From JBBDSJ01 sp040905025 (GTDB lineage Bacteria; Pseudomonadota; Gammaproteobacteria; Methylohalomonadales; Methylohalomonadaceae), in assembly GCA_040905025.1 (NCBI GenBank), contig JBBDSJ010000108.1, positions 1-22,278 of the forward strand: a stretch of DNA of 22,278 bases, given 5' to 3'. Both the position numbers and the translations under genes were made by a program. The notes under the pieces are model-generated. The model was not told the DNA's origin, did not search any database, and saw nothing but the letters and a program-made list of their open reading frames with translations. Positions 16,301 to 22,278 of the stretch are shown in pieces (position 1 is the first letter of the stretch; each line of letters starts with the position of its first letter).

Positions 16301-16855
16301 ATGGAGTCTAACGTAATGAACAATACTTCCACGCCGAACTGGGCCAGTATTCTGGGTGTGGTTGCAATCATGCTGGGGGTTCTTATGACCGCCGCACATG
16401 GCAACGAGTGGATGAAGCAATCCGTGATCACCAGCAACATGCCGGCCACCGGCGAGATGCCGGCGGCAGACTGCCCGGCAGAGGAACTGGAAGAAGAGGG
16501 CATCAGCCTTGCTGAATGCGAATACCTTGTTGACCATGTAAAGGGGATTTCACTGGCAACGCCGGACTGGTTCCCGGGCGCAATGATGACACTGGCCGCG
16601 CTCGGCATGGCGCTCGCTTTCGTATCCATTGTCATCGGTGGCGCGCTGGTCAATTACACTGCCTGGGCGACCACGGCGGCGATTGCGGTGTTCGGCGGGT
16701 TAGCTGCGATTGATATGCTGCAATTCGCTGTTGTCGTCAATGCCGGCCCCATCTTGCGCGATGTTTATCTGTGGAATATTTTGCTCTGGTTTGTGTTGCA
16801 TATGATGCTGCTGGTCGGTGCCATTGCCGGGCGCCATACCGAGACCGGCGTTTGA
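16301..16855 (+). CDS. Unrecognised four-helix membrane protein
   Basis: The product is 184 residues and I do not recognise a family. Hydrophobic segments near 15-33, 93-115, 121-147 and 155-177 suggest four transmembrane helices. Between the first two lies a soluble loop (about 35-90) rich in acidic residues (ADCPAEELEEEGISLAECEY) with two Cys, 58 and 73. If it faces the periplasm these could form a disulfide. Histidines at 33 and 167 in or next to helices could ligate heme, but no known motif supports that. ATG 16301 has AGGACAGG upstream; a second ATG at 16316 is possible. The cytochrome b561-like gene begins 50 bases after the stop, so the two may form one membrane complex. A role next to the aldehyde oxidoreductase operon is only suggested by proximity. 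Confidence 0.7.
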   Translation: MESNVMNNTSTPNWASILGVVAIMLGVLMTAAHGNEWMKQSVITSNMPATGEMPAADCPAEELEEEGISLAECEYLVDHVKGISLATPDWFPGAMMTLAALGMALAFVSIVIGGALVNYTAWATTAAIAVFGGLAAIDMLQFAVVVNAGPILRDVYLWNILLWFVLHMMLLVGAIAGRHTETGV

Positions 16856-16905
16856 TTCAACGCTGAACTGCCTGAATTCATAAATTAATAAAAACGGAAG
16901 CTGTT

Positions 16906-17448
16906 ATGCAAAGACAAGGTTACAACAGACCGGCGGTTATCCTGCACTGGATAATGGCGGTATCTATTTTCTTTCTGTTTATATCCAGTTGGTGGATGAT
17001 GGGTTTGCCATTACCGTCCAAGGATTTACAGTTTCGCGCGTTCCCGTTTCAACTGCACAAGAATATAGGCCTGACGCTGGTTATTATTATCGCCATGCTG
17101 GCTTATGTGCGTTTCAAACACCGCCCGGCACCGGTGGATTCAACCGACATGAAACCCTGGATGCACAAACTGGCGATCGTTGATCACATACTGCTGTATG
17201 TATTGATCTTCGCAGTTTGCCTGACCGGTTACCTGTCTTCAGCACATACCAGGTGGGATACCGTGTTCTGGTGGGTGATAGAGTTCCCGCGCATCGCCGC
17301 GCCGAATGAGGATATGAATGAGTTCTGGGGTGAGTTGCATACCTGGGCGGCTTGGTTTTTGCTGGGTATCATTGCTGTGCATGTCAGTGGCGCGATCTAT
17401 CATGCCTTCCGCAATGACGGTATTGTGCGGAGGATGCTGCGCTGGTAG
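16906..17448 (+). CDS. Cytochrome b561-like diheme membrane protein
   Basis: The product is 180 residues with four transmembrane helices, the length of bacterial cytochrome b561 (CybB type). The four histidines expected to ligate two b-hemes are present: His14 in VILHWIMA, His51 in QLHKNIGL, His145 in ELHTWAAW and His159 in AVHVSGAIYHAF. Such proteins pass electrons between quinones and other redox partners across the inner membrane. ATG 16906 has CGGAAG upstream. It follows the four-helix protein by 50 bases and ends 29 bases before a terminator. It may supply or drain electrons for a neighbouring system, but no partner is proven. Confidence 0.9.
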   Translation: MQRQGYNRPAVILHWIMAVSIFFLFISSWWMMGLPLPSKDLQFRAFPFQLHKNIGLTLVIIIAMLAYVRFKHRPAPVDSTDMKPWMHKLAIVDHILLYVLIFAVCLTGYLSSAHTRWDTVFWWVIEFPRIAAPNEDMNEFWGELHTWAAWFLLGIIAVHVSGAIYHAFRNDGIVRRMLRW

Positions 17449-17477
17449 CCGGCATTACATTATGTATTAATGATGGC

Positions 17478-17505
17478 AAGGGCTGCTTACTGCAGCCCTT
17501 TTTTT
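17478..17505 (+). terminator. Rho-independent terminator after cytochrome b gene
   Basis: GGGCTGC (17480-17486) pairs with GCAGCCC (17492-17498) across a five-base loop; AA before and TT after extend the stem, and seven T follow the stem core. This is a strong, compact terminator and separates the cytochrome b gene from the aor operon. Confidence 0.9.
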
Positions 17506-17528
17506 GGTCGCTGTAAAAACCTGCGGAT

Positions 17529-17543
17529 TGATGCAGCGCATCA
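17529..17543. promoter_or_regulatory. Inverted repeat TGATGC-AGC-GCATCA
   Basis: Six-base perfect arms lie around a three-base centre, ending six bases before TTGACA. It could be an operator. The outer arms TGATG...CATCA also occur in the palindrome at 13801-13816, with a spacing one base shorter. Confidence 0.4.
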
Positions 17544-17672
17544 TTATTTTGACAGGCAATTGCGGCTATTATTTCTTGCGGGAACGCTTGTCGTCAGCCC
17601 CGGACTTCAGTAACCTAGCAGTAGATGTGTTGAGCAGTTCATATTCGAACATACCGCAACACCTGCCCAAGA

Positions 17673-17686
17673 ATGGCTTAAGCCAT
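17673..17686. promoter_or_regulatory. 14-base perfect palindrome ATGGCTTAAGCCAT
   Basis: Every base is self-complementary with no spacer. It lies 90 bases before the aorA start. This fits a dimer-binding operator; no regulator gene for it can be named. Confidence 0.5.
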
Positions 17687-17713
17687 CAAAAAGCTGCCCG
17701 AACCGCTGATGCC

Positions 17714-17739
17714 AATACCGATTGCAAACATTCGGTATT
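17714..17739 (+). promoter_or_regulatory. Leader hairpin AATACCGA-N10-TCGGTATT before aorA
   Basis: Eight-base perfect arms flank a ten-base loop, 37 bases before aorA ATG 17777. As RNA it would form a stem in the 5' leader, between any promoter and the ribosome binding site. Only a few T follow it, so simple termination is unlikely. It may be an operator or an RNA element that controls translation. Confidence 0.5.
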
Positions 17740-17776
17740 TATCTGTTGCTGAGACTGCCTAGAGGGGGTTGCCCTT

Positions 17777-18253
17777 ATGTTGAAAGCACTGCAAATTGAG
17801 CCGGAAAAGTGCACCGGCTGCCTGCAATGCGAGATGGCCTGTTCCTACCGGGCCGAAGGTGTTTTTAATCCGGCCAAATCTCGTATCAAAATCTTTACTT
17901 TCCATGAAGAAGGGCGATTTGTGCCCTATACCTGTACGCAATGCACGGAGGCCTGGTGCATGCACGCCTGTCCGGTCGAGGCCATTGTTTACAACGAGGC
18001 CACCGGGTCCAAAGACGTTCTGGCAGACAAGTGCGTAGGCTGCAAGGTTTGCACGATTGCCTGCCCGTTCGGCACTGTCAACTACGATCAGGATGCCGGC
18101 ATCGTACACAAATGTGACTTGTGCCAGGGTGAGCCGGAATGTGCTAAAGCCTGTCCGACCGACGCGATCACCTACGTCGACGCGGATCAGACCGGTTATG
18201 AAAGAATGCGCGCCCATGCTGCCAAGAGTGCAAATCTTGGCGCTGGCCACTGA
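17777..18253 (+). CDS. aorA: Aldehyde oxidoreductase iron-sulfur subunit, four [4Fe-4S] clusters
   Basis: The product is 158 residues with 16 Cys arranged as four ferredoxin motifs. C12-C15-C18-C22 and C86-C89-C92-C96 are classic CxxCxxCxxxC sets. C53-C56-C61-C65 and C113-C116-C122-C126 are the spaced sets seen in DMSO-reductase/HycB-type electron-transfer subunits. It should carry electrons between the tungsten subunit and the FAD subunit. The Aromatoleum aromaticum AorABC enzyme has the same A-B-C order, and its AorA is reported to polymerise into a filament. The 30-residue tail after the last cluster is of unknown role here. ATG 17777 has AGAGGGGG 8 bases upstream. aorB begins 16 bases after the stop. 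Confidence 0.92.
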   Translation: MLKALQIEPEKCTGCLQCEMACSYRAEGVFNPAKSRIKIFTFHEEGRFVPYTCTQCTEAWCMHACPVEAIVYNEATGSKDVLADKCVGCKVCTIACPFGTVNYDQDAGIVHKCDLCQGEPECAKACPTDAITYVDADQTGYERMRAHAAKSANLGAGH

Positions 18254-18269
18254 CCTGGAGGTATGAATC

Positions 18270-20120
18270 ATGGCGTGGACTAAAAAAGTACTGCGAATCA
18301 ATCTGACCAAAGGCAGCATTCAGGAAGAACCGCTGAATATGGACTGGGCCAGGGACTATCTCGGCCAGCGTGGCCTGGCAAGCAAATACCTGGTCGAGGA
18401 AACCGACCCGGCCTGCGATGCGCTTGGTCCCGACAACAAATTCATCATGACCACCGGGCCCTTGACCGGGACGATGGCTTCCACGGGTGGGCGTTATTCG
18501 ATTGTCACGAAAAGCCCGCTCACCGGCTGTATTGCCTGCTCGAACTCGGGTGGTTTCCTCGGTGCCGAGCTCAAGTCGGCCGGCTGGGACATGCTGATTT
18601 TCGAGGGCAAATCACCAAAACCGGTTTACCTGTATCTGGAAAACGAAAAAGCTGAATTATTGCCTGCCGATGAGATCTGGGGCACGTCGGTCTGGGTGGC
18701 TGACGAATGGATTCATAAAAAACACCAGGATCCGCTGATTCGCGTGGCGACAATCGGCCGTGCCGCCGAGGCCGGCAATCTTTATGCCGGCGTGATTAAT
18801 GATTTGCACCGTGCGGCCGGGCGTTCAGGCGTGGGTACTGTGATGGCGTCAAAAAACCTCAAGGCGGTGGCGATCCGGGGTACCCGCGGTGTCGGCAATA
18901 TCAAAGACCCGATGGGCTTCATGAAAGCAGTCACTGCCGGCAAGAAAGTGCTGCATGATAATGCTGTGACGGGTCAGGGGTTGCCGAAGTACGGTACCCA
19001 GGTATTAATGAACGTCATCAATGAAGTGGGCGCGATGCCGACCCGCAATATGCGTGAAGTGCAGTTCGAAGGCTCCAGCAAGATTTCCGGTGAAGCCATG
19101 CACGAACCACGTGAATCCGATGGCAAGCCGAATCTGGTGACAAATGCCGGCTGTTTTGCCTGCACCATCGCCTGCGGCCGTATTTCCACGATTGACCGCG
19201 GCCATTTCAGCATCGAAAACAAGCCCGAGTACTGGGGTGCCTCCGGTGGACTCGAATATGAAGCTGCCTGGGCACTGGGTTCGGACACCGGGATTGATGA
19301 CCTTGATGCATTGACCTACGTGAATTTCCTCTGCAATGAAGATGGCTTTGACCCGATTTCATTTGGAGCGACTGTTGCCGCGGCCATGGAGCTGTATGAA
19401 ATGGGCGTCATCGACAAGGAAACTACGGGGGGTATTGATCTGAAGTTTGGTAATGCCGAAGCGCTGTGCCGGATTACTGAGCTGACCAGCAAGGGTGAGG
19501 GCTTTGGCAAGGATATTGGCCTGGGTTCGCGCCGCTTATGTGAAAAATACGGCCATCCGGAGTTGTCGATGACGGTCAAGAGCCAGGAGTTCCCGGCCTA
19601 TGATCCGCGCGGCATTCAGGGCATGGGGCTTGCCTACGCGACGTCCAACCGTGGTGCCTGCCATTTGCGCGGTTACACAGTAGCCTCCGAGATCCTCGGT
19701 ATTCCGGAGAAAACCGATCCGCTGGAAAGTGCTGGCAAGCCGGAACTGGTAAAAGCCTTTCAGGACGCCACAGCGGCGGTCGATTCGTCCGGGCTGTGCG
19801 TTTTCACGACCTTTGCCTGGACGCTCGAAGACATCGCTCCACAGATTGACGCGGCCTGTATAGGTGACTGGTCAGCAGAAAAACTGGTCGAGGTTGGCGA
19901 ACGTATCTGGAACATGGAGCGCGAATACAACTGCAAGGCCGGTATCACCGGTAAGGACGACACTTTGCCGCAGCGGTTATTGAAAGACGCCGCCAAAACC
20001 GGCCCGGCAACGGGCAAGGTCAATGAACTCGACAAGATGTTGCCGCTTTATTATCAGGTTCGTGGCTGGACACCTGAAGGTCAACCCACTCCGGAAACGC
20101 GCAAGCGGCTCGGACTATAG
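18270..20120 (+). CDS. aorB: Tungsten aldehyde ferredoxin oxidoreductase catalytic subunit
   Basis: The product is 616 residues, the usual AOR length. The N-terminal domain (about 1-210) starts WTKKVLRINLTKG and has the cofactor-binding GRYSIVTKSPLTG region. A [4Fe-4S] cluster near the pterin is held by C295, C298 and C302 (AGCFACTIACGR) and by C510 in DSSGLC, matching the DxxGLC motif of the family. GGLEYEAAWALG (326-337) supplies the active-site Glu region, and RGACHLRG (461-468, His465) a catalytic His region. The enzyme interconverts aldehydes and carboxylic acids using a tungsto-bispyranopterin. Substrate range cannot be read. ATG 18270 has a GGAGG site 7 bases upstream. aorC begins 11 bases downstream. 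No MoeA, MoaA or tungstate transporter gene is in the window. Confidence 0.95.
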   Translation: MAWTKKVLRINLTKGSIQEEPLNMDWARDYLGQRGLASKYLVEETDPACDALGPDNKFIMTTGPLTGTMASTGGRYSIVTKSPLTGCIACSNSGGFLGAELKSAGWDMLIFEGKSPKPVYLYLENEKAELLPADEIWGTSVWVADEWIHKKHQDPLIRVATIGRAAEAGNLYAGVINDLHRAAGRSGVGTVMASKNLKAVAIRGTRGVGNIKDPMGFMKAVTAGKKVLHDNAVTGQGLPKYGTQVLMNVINEVGAMPTRNMREVQFEGSSKISGEAMHEPRESDGKPNLVTNAGCFACTIACGRISTIDRGHFSIENKPEYWGASGGLEYEAAWALGSDTGIDDLDALTYVNFLCNEDGFDPISFGATVAAAMELYEMGVIDKETTGGIDLKFGNAEALCRITELTSKGEGFGKDIGLGSRRLCEKYGHPELSMTVKSQEFPAYDPRGIQGMGLAYATSNRGACHLRGYTVASEILGIPEKTDPLESAGKPELVKAFQDATAAVDSSGLCVFTTFAWTLEDIAPQIDAACIGDWSAEKLVEVGERIWNMEREYNCKAGITGKDDTLPQRLLKDAAKTGPATGKVNELDKMLPLYYQVRGWTPEGQPTPETRKRLGL

Positions 20121-20131
20121 AGGGGTTGACC

Positions 20132-21412
20132 ATGAAACATGCCATTATTGGTGCAGGTCCGGCTGGCGTTATTGCCGCCGAAACCCTGCGCAAACTGGAT
20201 CCTGCTGCCGAAGTAACACTGATCGGTGATGAACCGGAACCGCCATACTCGCGTATGGCATTGCCGTATATGTTGAACAAGAGAATCGATGAGTCCGGCA
20301 CCTGGCTGCGCAAGAGCAATAGCCATTTCTCGGATAAAAACATTCAGGTCTTGCGCGAACGCGTTGCCAGCATCGATGCTTCAGGCAAAAGTCTGAAACT
20401 TGAAAATGGCCAGTCACTGGTGTTTGACCGCCTGTTGATAGCGACCGGCTCGCATCCGGTCCGGCCACCAATCCCGGGGATGGATTTACCCGGTATTCAC
20501 GCCTGCTGGACTCTCGAAGACGGCCGCAATATTGCCAAAAAGGCTCAAAAAGGTGCCAATGTGGTGCTGATGGGTGCCGGTTTTATCGGTTGTATTGTGC
20601 TCGAGGCACTGGCAAAACGTGGTGTGAATCTGACCGTGATCGAAATGGAAGATCGCATGGTGCCGCGCATGATGAACCAGACCTCCGGCAACCTGATCAA
20701 GAAGTGGTGTCTGGAGCAGGGCGTCAACGTGCATACTTCTACCAAGGTAGAATCCATAGAAAAAGGTGGGTTGCTCGGTGGCGGCGGTTTGCGTGTCAAT
20801 CTGGACAATGGCGAGACACTGAAAGCGGATATCGTTATATCAGCGACCGGCGTGAAATCCAATATCCAGTTCCTGGAAGGTTCCGGTATCGAAACTGACG
20901 AAGGCATACTGGTCAATGACAGCCTGCAAAGTAATATTGCCGGGATCTATGCGGCCGGAGACGTTTGTCAGGGTCGCGATTTTTCTACCGGTGAATATAC
21001 CGTCCAGGCGATTCAACCCACGGCCGCGGATCATGGCCGTATTGCGGCAATGAACATGGCCGGGCATGAGTTCAAGCACAAGGGCTGTGTCAATATGAAC
21101 GTACTCGACACCATGGGCTTGATTTCGAGTTCATACGGTTTGTGGATGGGTGTCGAGGGCGGTGAAACCACGGAATTGCACGATCCGGAGCGCTATCGTT
21201 ACCTGTGCCTGCAATTCAGGGATGATGTGCTGGTCGGGGCGCAGTCGCTGGGACTGACCCAGCATGTCGGTGTCCTGCGCGGCTTGATCCAGACTGAATT
21301 GCCACTCGGTAAATGGAAAAAACATCTGATGGATGATCCTACCCGGATTATGGAAGCCTATCTGGGCGTGACCCAGTCAATCGGCCATAATGCCGATATT
21401 ATCAAAGTCTGA
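20132..21412 (+). CDS. aorC: FAD-dependent NAD(H) oxidoreductase subunit of aldehyde oxidoreductase
   Basis: I chose ATG 20132 (426 residues) over a TTG six bases upstream, because AGGGG lies seven bases before it. The protein belongs to the pyridine-nucleotide-disulfide oxidoreductase fold. It has an FAD Rossmann motif GAGPAG (7-12), ATGSHPVRPP (104-113), a second nucleotide motif GAGFIG (148-153) followed by E171 at the end of the next strand, and AAGD (274-277). A Glu at that position usually favours NAD(H) over NADP(H). There is no redox-active CxxxxC pair near the N-terminus, so it is not a lipoamide or glutathione reductase. With AorA and AorB it should make an NAD-coupled aldehyde oxidoreductase, as in Aromatoleum AorABC. 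The next gene is 184 bases away behind a hairpin. Confidence 0.92.
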   Translation: MKHAIIGAGPAGVIAAETLRKLDPAAEVTLIGDEPEPPYSRMALPYMLNKRIDESGTWLRKSNSHFSDKNIQVLRERVASIDASGKSLKLENGQSLVFDRLLIATGSHPVRPPIPGMDLPGIHACWTLEDGRNIAKKAQKGANVVLMGAGFIGCIVLEALAKRGVNLTVIEMEDRMVPRMMNQTSGNLIKKWCLEQGVNVHTSTKVESIEKGGLLGGGGLRVNLDNGETLKADIVISATGVKSNIQFLEGSGIETDEGILVNDSLQSNIAGIYAAGDVCQGRDFSTGEYTVQAIQPTAADHGRIAAMNMAGHEFKHKGCVNMNVLDTMGLISSSYGLWMGVEGGETTELHDPERYRYLCLQFRDDVLVGAQSLGLTQHVGVLRGLIQTELPLGKWKKHLMDDPTRIMEAYLGVTQSIGHNADIIKV

Positions 21413-21596
21413 TTAAATAGCAGTAAATAAAGCAAATTGTGCAAATAATTTTGTAGCGATAGACAGATTCCCAGGTCGCAAGTCAGATTCACAACAGCAG
21501 TCATTTTCCCTGCCGTTCGAGGCAGGGAAGTGGTTTTAACCATTACTGGTATTCGTTCCTCGCGTTTTTGCGTGTACTATAAATCGCAAGTATTTC
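21413..21596 (+). promoter_or_regulatory. Gap between aorC and MoaD-like gene
   Basis: Apart from the hairpin at 21506-21529 this gap has a possible -10 box TATAAAT (21578-21584) just before the MoaD-like start, but no good -35. A second promoter for the last two genes is possible. Confidence 0.3.
21506..21529 (+). terminator. Hairpin between aorC and MoaD-like gene, possible terminator or attenuator
   Basis: TTCCCTGCC (21506-21514) pairs with GGCAGGGAA (21521-21529) across the loop GTTCGA: a perfect nine-base stem. It is followed by GTGGTTTT, a weak T tract. It may partly terminate aor transcription so that the downstream genes are expressed less, or it may only protect the transcript end. 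Confidence 0.5.
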
Positions 21597-21854
21597 ATGA
21601 CCCTGCATATTAAATTCAAGTTGTATGCTTCATTGGGCGACTATCTGCCGGCTGGCAGTCACAGCCACACTGCAGAAATCGAAATTGATGAAACCGCAAC
21701 ACCGCATCAAATTATTGAGCGTTACCGCGTACCACGTGAGCAGGCCCATCTGATATTACTGAACGGGGTTTACCTGCGCCCGGATCAGCGTGATCAGCCG
21801 GTATTCAAGGACGGTGATGCGTTTGCGATCTGGCCGCCGGTCGCCGGTGGTTGA
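21597..21854 (+). CDS. MoaD/ThiS-like sulfur-carrier protein, ends Gly-Gly
   Basis: The product is 85 residues with a beta-grasp pattern: a first strand LHIKFKLYASLGDYLP, a central helix HQIIERYRVPREQ, then HLILLNGVYLRP and a final GDAFAIWPPVAGG. The free C-terminal Gly-Gly is the site that MoaD proteins activate as a thiocarboxylate to give sulfur to the pterin dithiolene. MoaD-like genes are regularly found beside aldehyde oxidoreductases, where they are presumed to serve the tungsten cofactor. The first 12 residues fit the family start. ATG 21597 has only a weak ribosome binding site (AAG), so a separate promoter or coupling is possible. The next gene begins 18 bases after the stop. Confidence 0.88.
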   Translation: MTLHIKFKLYASLGDYLPAGSHSHTAEIEIDETATPHQIIERYRVPREQAHLILLNGVYLRPDQRDQPVFKDGDAFAIWPPVAGG

Positions 21855-21872
21855 GCGTGGTCATTACAATTG

Positions 21873-22154
21873 ATGCAACGTAGCCGTGAAATGGCGGTTT
21901 CGCATGCCGACTTTTTGCGCCTGTTGCCACATGCCATGCCCGGCTATGAGTTGTCTTCTGATGAAGATCGCATTATCGCCACTGCGGGCAACAAAAAGGT
22001 TGAAATCCGGCTGGGACCGGAGTCTGAGCGGCGCATTGCGATGCTGCGTGTACCGGTAACCGAAGTGACACTGGTGTTCAAGGGGTTTACGGATGAGGAA
22101 GCCCGCGCATTCCTGGACAAGTTTGATATGACCTATCGCCGCGGCGGTGGCTAG
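21873..22154 (+). CDS. Unrecognised small soluble protein ending Gly-Gly-Gly
   Basis: The product is 93 residues; I recognise no family. It begins MQRSREMAVSHADFLRLLPH and has a central strand pair (EDRIIATAGNKKVEIRLGPE, RRIAMLRVPVTEVTLVFKGF), then a helix (DEEARAFLDKFD) and a tail MTYRRGGG. There are no Cys, no membrane segment and no signal peptide. The pattern (helix, strands, helix, short tail) could be a small alpha/beta fold. It follows the MoaD-like gene by 18 bases, so it is probably part of the aor locus, perhaps as a maturation or cofactor-insertion factor. I chose ATG 21873; a TTG immediately before it or an ATG at 21891 are alternatives. The function is unknown. Confidence 0.75.
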   Translation: MQRSREMAVSHADFLRLLPHAMPGYELSSDEDRIIATAGNKKVEIRLGPESERRIAMLRVPVTEVTLVFKGFTDEEARAFLDKFDMTYRRGGG

Positions 22155-22164
22155 CAGTCGAAAA

Positions 22165-22198
22165 TTCGCCTGCTGCAGGGCCTGGCTTGCCAGGCGAA
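22165..22198. repeat. REP-like inverted repeat, copy 1
   Basis: TTCGCCTG (22165-22172) pairs with CAGGCGAA (22191-22198). An inner hairpin GCCTGG-CTTG-CCAGGC (22180-22195) is an alternative fold. It lies 10 bases after the last aor gene and could stabilise or end its transcript. Both copies begin AATTCGCCTGCT in the same orientation. Confidence 0.6.
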
Positions 22199-22226
22199 AC
22201 GTGGTTGGCGCTATTCGTCGGGTTAA

Positions 22227-22254
22227 TTCGCCTGCTAAAGCAGGCTCCTACGAA
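22227..22254. repeat. REP-like element, copy 2
   Basis: TTC then the hairpin GCCTGC-TAAA-GCAGGC (22230-22245) is followed by TCCTACGAAA. Read on the minus strand, this resembles the GTAGGAGC-plus-hairpin REP elements common between genes in Pseudomonas and relatives. Confidence 0.65.
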
Positions 22255-22278
22255 AACCATATGGTCGGCACAATTATC

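Larger units (their letters stand above)
17506..17776 (+). promoter_or_regulatory. Leader and control region of the aor operon
   Basis: This gap before aorA holds three inverted repeats, each listed separately, and the strong ribosome binding site AGAGGGGG (17761-17768). A TTGACA at 17549-17554 is followed by TATTAT at 17567-17572, but only 12 bases separate them, so this is not a standard promoter. A short frame at 17504-17752 shows no family and is taken as spurious. Confidence 0.6.

Noticed and set aside
17549..17572. TTGACA followed by TATTAT as an aor promoter
   Set aside because: The spacer is only 12 bases, well under the usual 16-18.
17504..17752. 82-residue frame before aorA
   Set aside because: It begins in the terminator T-run, has no ribosome binding site and spans the palindromes; the protein shows no family pattern.
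21413..21596. Molybdenum/tungsten cofactor riboswitch before the MoaD-like gene
   Set aside because: The place would be logical, but I could not match the conserved core; only a simple hairpin and a short GCAAAT repeat are visible.

Overview
The window looks like chromosomal DNA of a Gammaproteobacterium that can live with little or no oxygen. The evidence is the gene content: a Vibrio/Shewanella-style second TonB system in its full six-gene order, a CusA/CzcA-like RND pump, a NarL-type two-component pair, and a tungsten aldehyde oxidoreductase operon of the AorABC type known from Aromatoleum. No species can be named. No rRNA, tRNA, CRISPR array, phage or insertion sequence was seen.

Layout. 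1-818 (minus) is a TraB/GumN-like protein cut by the window edge. 1025-7288 (plus) is an efflux group: a two-repeat PepSY protein, a TolC-like outer-membrane lipoprotein, a periplasmic adaptor with Asp runs and an apparently collapsed lipoyl region, and a large RND permease. 7363-8631 (plus) is a soluble protein with a response-regulator receiver domain fused to a Ser/Thr kinase. It converges on 13731-8664 (minus), an operon of DUF3450, TtpC, ExbB, ExbD, TonB and a TPR protein. Its genes overlap or nearly touch, which suggests one transcript and coupled translation. 13732-13975 is a divergent control region with two abutting perfect palindromes and a good match to a Fur box. 13976-15992 (plus) is a histidine kinase and NarL/LuxR response regulator pair closed by a terminator.

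16301-17448 (plus) holds an unrecognised four-helix membrane protein and a cytochrome b561-like diheme protein, again closed by a terminator. 17777-22154 (plus) is the aldehyde oxidoreductase locus: a ferredoxin subunit for four [4Fe-4S] clusters (AorA), the tungsten catalytic subunit (AorB), an FAD/NAD(H) subunit (AorC), a MoaD/ThiS-like protein ending in Gly-Gly, and an unrecognised small protein ending in Gly-Gly-Gly. Two REP-like hairpins end the window.

How the parts may work together. The TonB2 operon should energise outer-membrane uptake, and the Fur-like site suggests iron control. The efflux group should export metal ions or another toxic compound across the envelope. The Aor locus should convert aldehydes to acids with NAD+ or ferredoxin-like acceptors; the MoaD-like protein probably serves its pterin cofactor. 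The membrane protein/cytochrome b pair upstream could link electrons to the quinone pool, but only proximity supports this. The least explained parts are the 328-base aor leader with its three inverted repeats, the GGG-ending small protein, the four-helix membrane protein, the receiver-kinase fusion and the unusual adaptor.
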